From positions 124,001 to 188,000 of the forward strand of contig ONJM01000002.1 of the NCBI GenBank assembly GCA_900318145.1: a stretch of DNA of 64,000 nt. The letters run 5' to 3'. A program made the position numbers and the translations under genes. A model generated the notes under the pieces. That model ran no database searches, was not told where the DNA came from, and saw only the letters and a list, made by a program, of their open reading frames with translations. The DNA comes from an uncultured Eubacteriales bacterium. Its GTDB lineage: Bacteria > Bacillota > Clostridia > Christensenellales > Aristaeellaceae. Shown here one piece after another: positions 62,456-64,000 of this stretch; the first letter of the stretch is position 1, and the number at the start of each line of letters is the position of its first letter.

Positions 62456-63080
62456 AACGTATCTGACAATACAAAAAAACGGCTGTGATGAAACTGTCAT
62501 TCAGAAAAGCAGATTTATCGGTTACGCAGCTCCCTGCGCAACGGAAGAAGAAGCGCTGCAGTTTATCCGTTCTGTACGGGAAAAGCATCGTGATGCCAGG
62601 CACCATTGCTACGCATACATCATTGGGCGGAACCGCGGGATCATGCGGTACAGCGATGACGGTGAGCCCGGCGGAACTGCCGGTATGCCGATGATGGACG
62701 TTCTGAAAAACGAAGGGGTGGTCGATTGCTGTGTTGTGGTCGTCCGCTACTTCGGCGGGATCCTGCTCGGAACCGGAGGCCTGGTGCGCGCGTATACACA
62801 GGGGTGCAAAACAGCTCTGCAGGCTTCCGGAATTGTGCGTATGGAATTATGTACGGCGAAGCGCTGCAGAGTATCCTATAACCTGTGGAACCAGATACAG
62901 AACAGGCTGCAGAAAATGCCGGTTGTTCTGGATGATGTTGCCTATACGGATTCCGTTGAGTTTGTTTTTTATACGCGGAAAGCGGATCTGGAGCTGTGCG
63001 CCGGTATGCTGGAGAACATGACGGACGGCAAAATTCAATGGCTGGATGAGGAAGAAAAATACCTTCCCTGGACGCTTTAG
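62448..63080 (+). CDS. YigZ/IMPACT family protein
   Basis: 210 residues. N-terminal IMPACT domain with [42 protein letters not shown] and [22 protein letters not shown], then the C-terminal YigZ domain. It is related to the eukaryotic IMPACT regulator; the bacterial role is not settled. The ATG overlaps the end of tyrS. Last gene of the Tyr T-box operon. Confidence 0.93.
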   Translation: MIETYLTIQKNGCDETVIQKSRFIGYAAPCATEEEALQFIRSVREKHRDARHHCYAYIIGRNRGIMRYSDDGEPGGTAGMPMMDVLKNEGVVDCCVVVVRYFGGILLGTGGLVRAYTQGCKTALQASGIVRMELCTAKRCRVSYNLWNQIQNRLQKMPVVLDDVAYTDSVEFVFYTRKADLELCAGMLENMTDGKIQWLDEEEKYLPWTL

Positions 63081-63088
63081 CAATCAGG

Positions 63089-63793
63089 TTAACCGTTACT
63101 GTTCTTTTTCCAATGCTGATGAATTTGCCCGATCAGTGAGTACAGATCGGAAAAGCAGACTATACTGACGGATCCGAACGGAGCAACGATCAGCCTTTCC
63201 AGAGCAAACTGGTACTGTTCGGATAAGCTTAAAAGATCGGAAGGATCAGTTCTTGTTCCGGACTGTTCATTCTGCAGAATCATATCAACAATGCTCAGCC
63301 AAAGACCAGTAACCAGCTGCAGAACGATATCCGCGAAAAAATCGCTGTCTGTACAGAAAAAACAGCTTTTTTCAGTTCCCTCCCGCAGTACGGAGGAGAC
63401 AGCACCACGGTACATGGAAGATAATTCCCGGCTGTAAAACAGGCGAAGGGAAGTACCTTCAGGCAGCAGAAAGACAGGGAGAAGCATCATCAGGAAAGAA
63501 AGCTTTTCTCCGGAAAACGGAATCATTTCGGAAAGCAGACCATTCAGTTTATCTTCAGGGTTGGCTGATGAAGAAACCAGTTCACTGATTTTTTCAGAAG
63601 AAGAGGATGACCTGCTTCTGCAGATTTCTTCAAGAAGAGCTTCCTTGCTGAGAAAATGATGATAAAAACTTCCCTTGCTTGTATGCAAAGCGTCAAGAAT
63701 ATCCTGCACACTGGTTGCTTCATAACCGTATCGACAGAAGAGCGCTTCAGCCGTACGGATGATTTCCTGCTTTTTCAGTTCTCCCTTTTTCAT
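63089..63793 (-). CDS. TetR-family transcriptional regulator
   Basis: 234 residues. The N-terminal TetR helix-turn-helix is clear (residues about 10-55: AEALFCRYGYEATSVQDILD and LHTSKGSFYHHFLSKEALL). The C-terminal ligand domain is unassigned. The ATG overlaps the stop of the flavoprotein gene (ATGA), so they are co-transcribed. The ligand and targets are unknown; autoregulation of the pair is a reasonable guess only. Confidence 0.9.
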   Translation of the reverse strand: MKKGELKKQEIIRTAEALFCRYGYEATSVQDILDALHTSKGSFYHHFLSKEALLEEICRSRSSSSSEKISELVSSSANPEDKLNGLLSEMIPFSGEKLSFLMMLLPVFLLPEGTSLRLFYSRELSSMYRGAVSSVLREGTEKSCFFCTDSDFFADIVLQLVTGLWLSIVDMILQNEQSGTRTDPSDLLSLSEQYQFALERLIVAPFGSVSIVCFSDLYSLIGQIHQHWKKNSNG

Positions 63794-64000
63794 TCGGATA
63801 CTTCCTTTACTGTCCTGTTGTTCCGGCCCGCAAGAATACCGGAGGAAAAGGCAAACATAAGATTAAAGCCGCCGCAATCGCCGTCCACATTCAGAACTTC
63901 ACCGGCAGCATGAAGACCCGGTATGAATTTAGATTCCAAATTGGAAGGATAGAATTCATTGCAATCCGCACCTCCGGCAGTGACCTGCGCGTCGGTCAAT
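63790..64000 (-). CDS. HI0933-type NAD(P)/FAD-dependent oxidoreductase (C-terminal part)
   Basis: Only the last 69 codons are in the window; the gene continues beyond 64000. The conserved end of the HI0933/aminoacetone-oxidase-like family is visible: SKFIPGLHAAGEVLNVDG, CGGFNLMFAFSSGILAG, which closes the FAD site. The family is widespread in Bacillota and substrate is generally not known. Its stop overlaps the TetR start codon. Confidence 0.88.
   Translation of the reverse strand, partial: LTDAQVTAGGADCNEFYPSNLESKFIPGLHAAGEVLNVDGDCGGFNLMFAFSSGILAGRNNRTVKEVSE

Noticed and set aside
1..64000. CRISPR arrays, tRNA/rRNA genes, insertion sequences, toxin-antitoxin or defence islands
   Set aside because: Reading both strands I found no regularly spaced repeats, no tRNA-like T-arm sequences in gaps, and no transposase or defence genes.

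Overview
The window is a stretch of low-to-mid G+C Bacillota chromosome, most likely from class Clostridia. Signature content includes HPr kinase, two T-box leaders, RbgA, PgpH/PhoH/YbeY/Era, an FakA-type DAK2 protein with Asp23/Gls24, SpoVB-free monoderm wall genes (DacF-type carboxypeptidase, UppP), and consensus sigma-A promoters with 16-18 bp spacers. A GH3 beta-xylosidase-type enzyme, two sugar kinases and two GT-C transferase modules fit a fibre-associated gut or rumen lineage, but genus cannot be fixed from the sequence. No tRNA, rRNA, CRISPR array or insertion sequence was found.

Layout. 1-3.2 kb: end of an NMT1-type ABC uptake operon, a receiver-like orphan protein without a DNA-binding domain, and an SPFH/zinc-ribbon protein. 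3.3-10.0 kb (minus): carbon-control operon (FGGY kinase, HAD phosphatase, hprK, ROK kinase), then dacF and uppP. 10.1-12.9 kb: ychF, an ATP-grasp protein, and rplS behind its own promoter and a possible autoregulatory leader. 13.0-30.0 kb: the conserved rplS-rbgA-rnhB-yraN-comM-dprA-topA-trmFO-hslVU neighbourhood, interrupted by GH3+DUF2461 and by a 4.1-kb gene for a modular membrane glycosyltransferase. 30.1-33.8 kb: proC, rnhA, ybaK, a PPC-domain protein, and a single-recombinase-type tyrosine recombinase preceded by a perfect 11-bp inverted repeat lying on its promoter start site. 33.8-37.1 kb (minus): unknown protein, esterase, beta-CASP metallo-hydrolase, small Cys-rich protein. 37.3-43.2 kb: rlmI-like methyltransferase, then era/ybeY/pgpH/phoH on minus.

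43.2-47.5 kb is the most unusual part. A T-box leader with a probable Leu specifier precedes two overlapping genes. The first encodes an isopropylmalate-synthase homologue in which the catalytic Arg/Asp and both metal-binding His are replaced, while the leucine-binding/dimerisation domain is kept. The second encodes a fusion of a sugar-phosphate-isomerase-type TIM barrel with an acyl-CoA synthetase.

47.5-59.7 kb: an MreB-family gene, a six-gene operon (DUF512 radical SAM, der, plsY, lepA, SLOG protein, hemW), and the minus-strand recG-fakA-yloU cluster. 59.7-63.1 kb: a second T-box with a clear Tyr (TAC) specifier drives an aminotransferase, tyrS and a YigZ protein. The window ends inside an HI0933-type flavoprotein gene that overlaps a TetR regulator on the minus strand.
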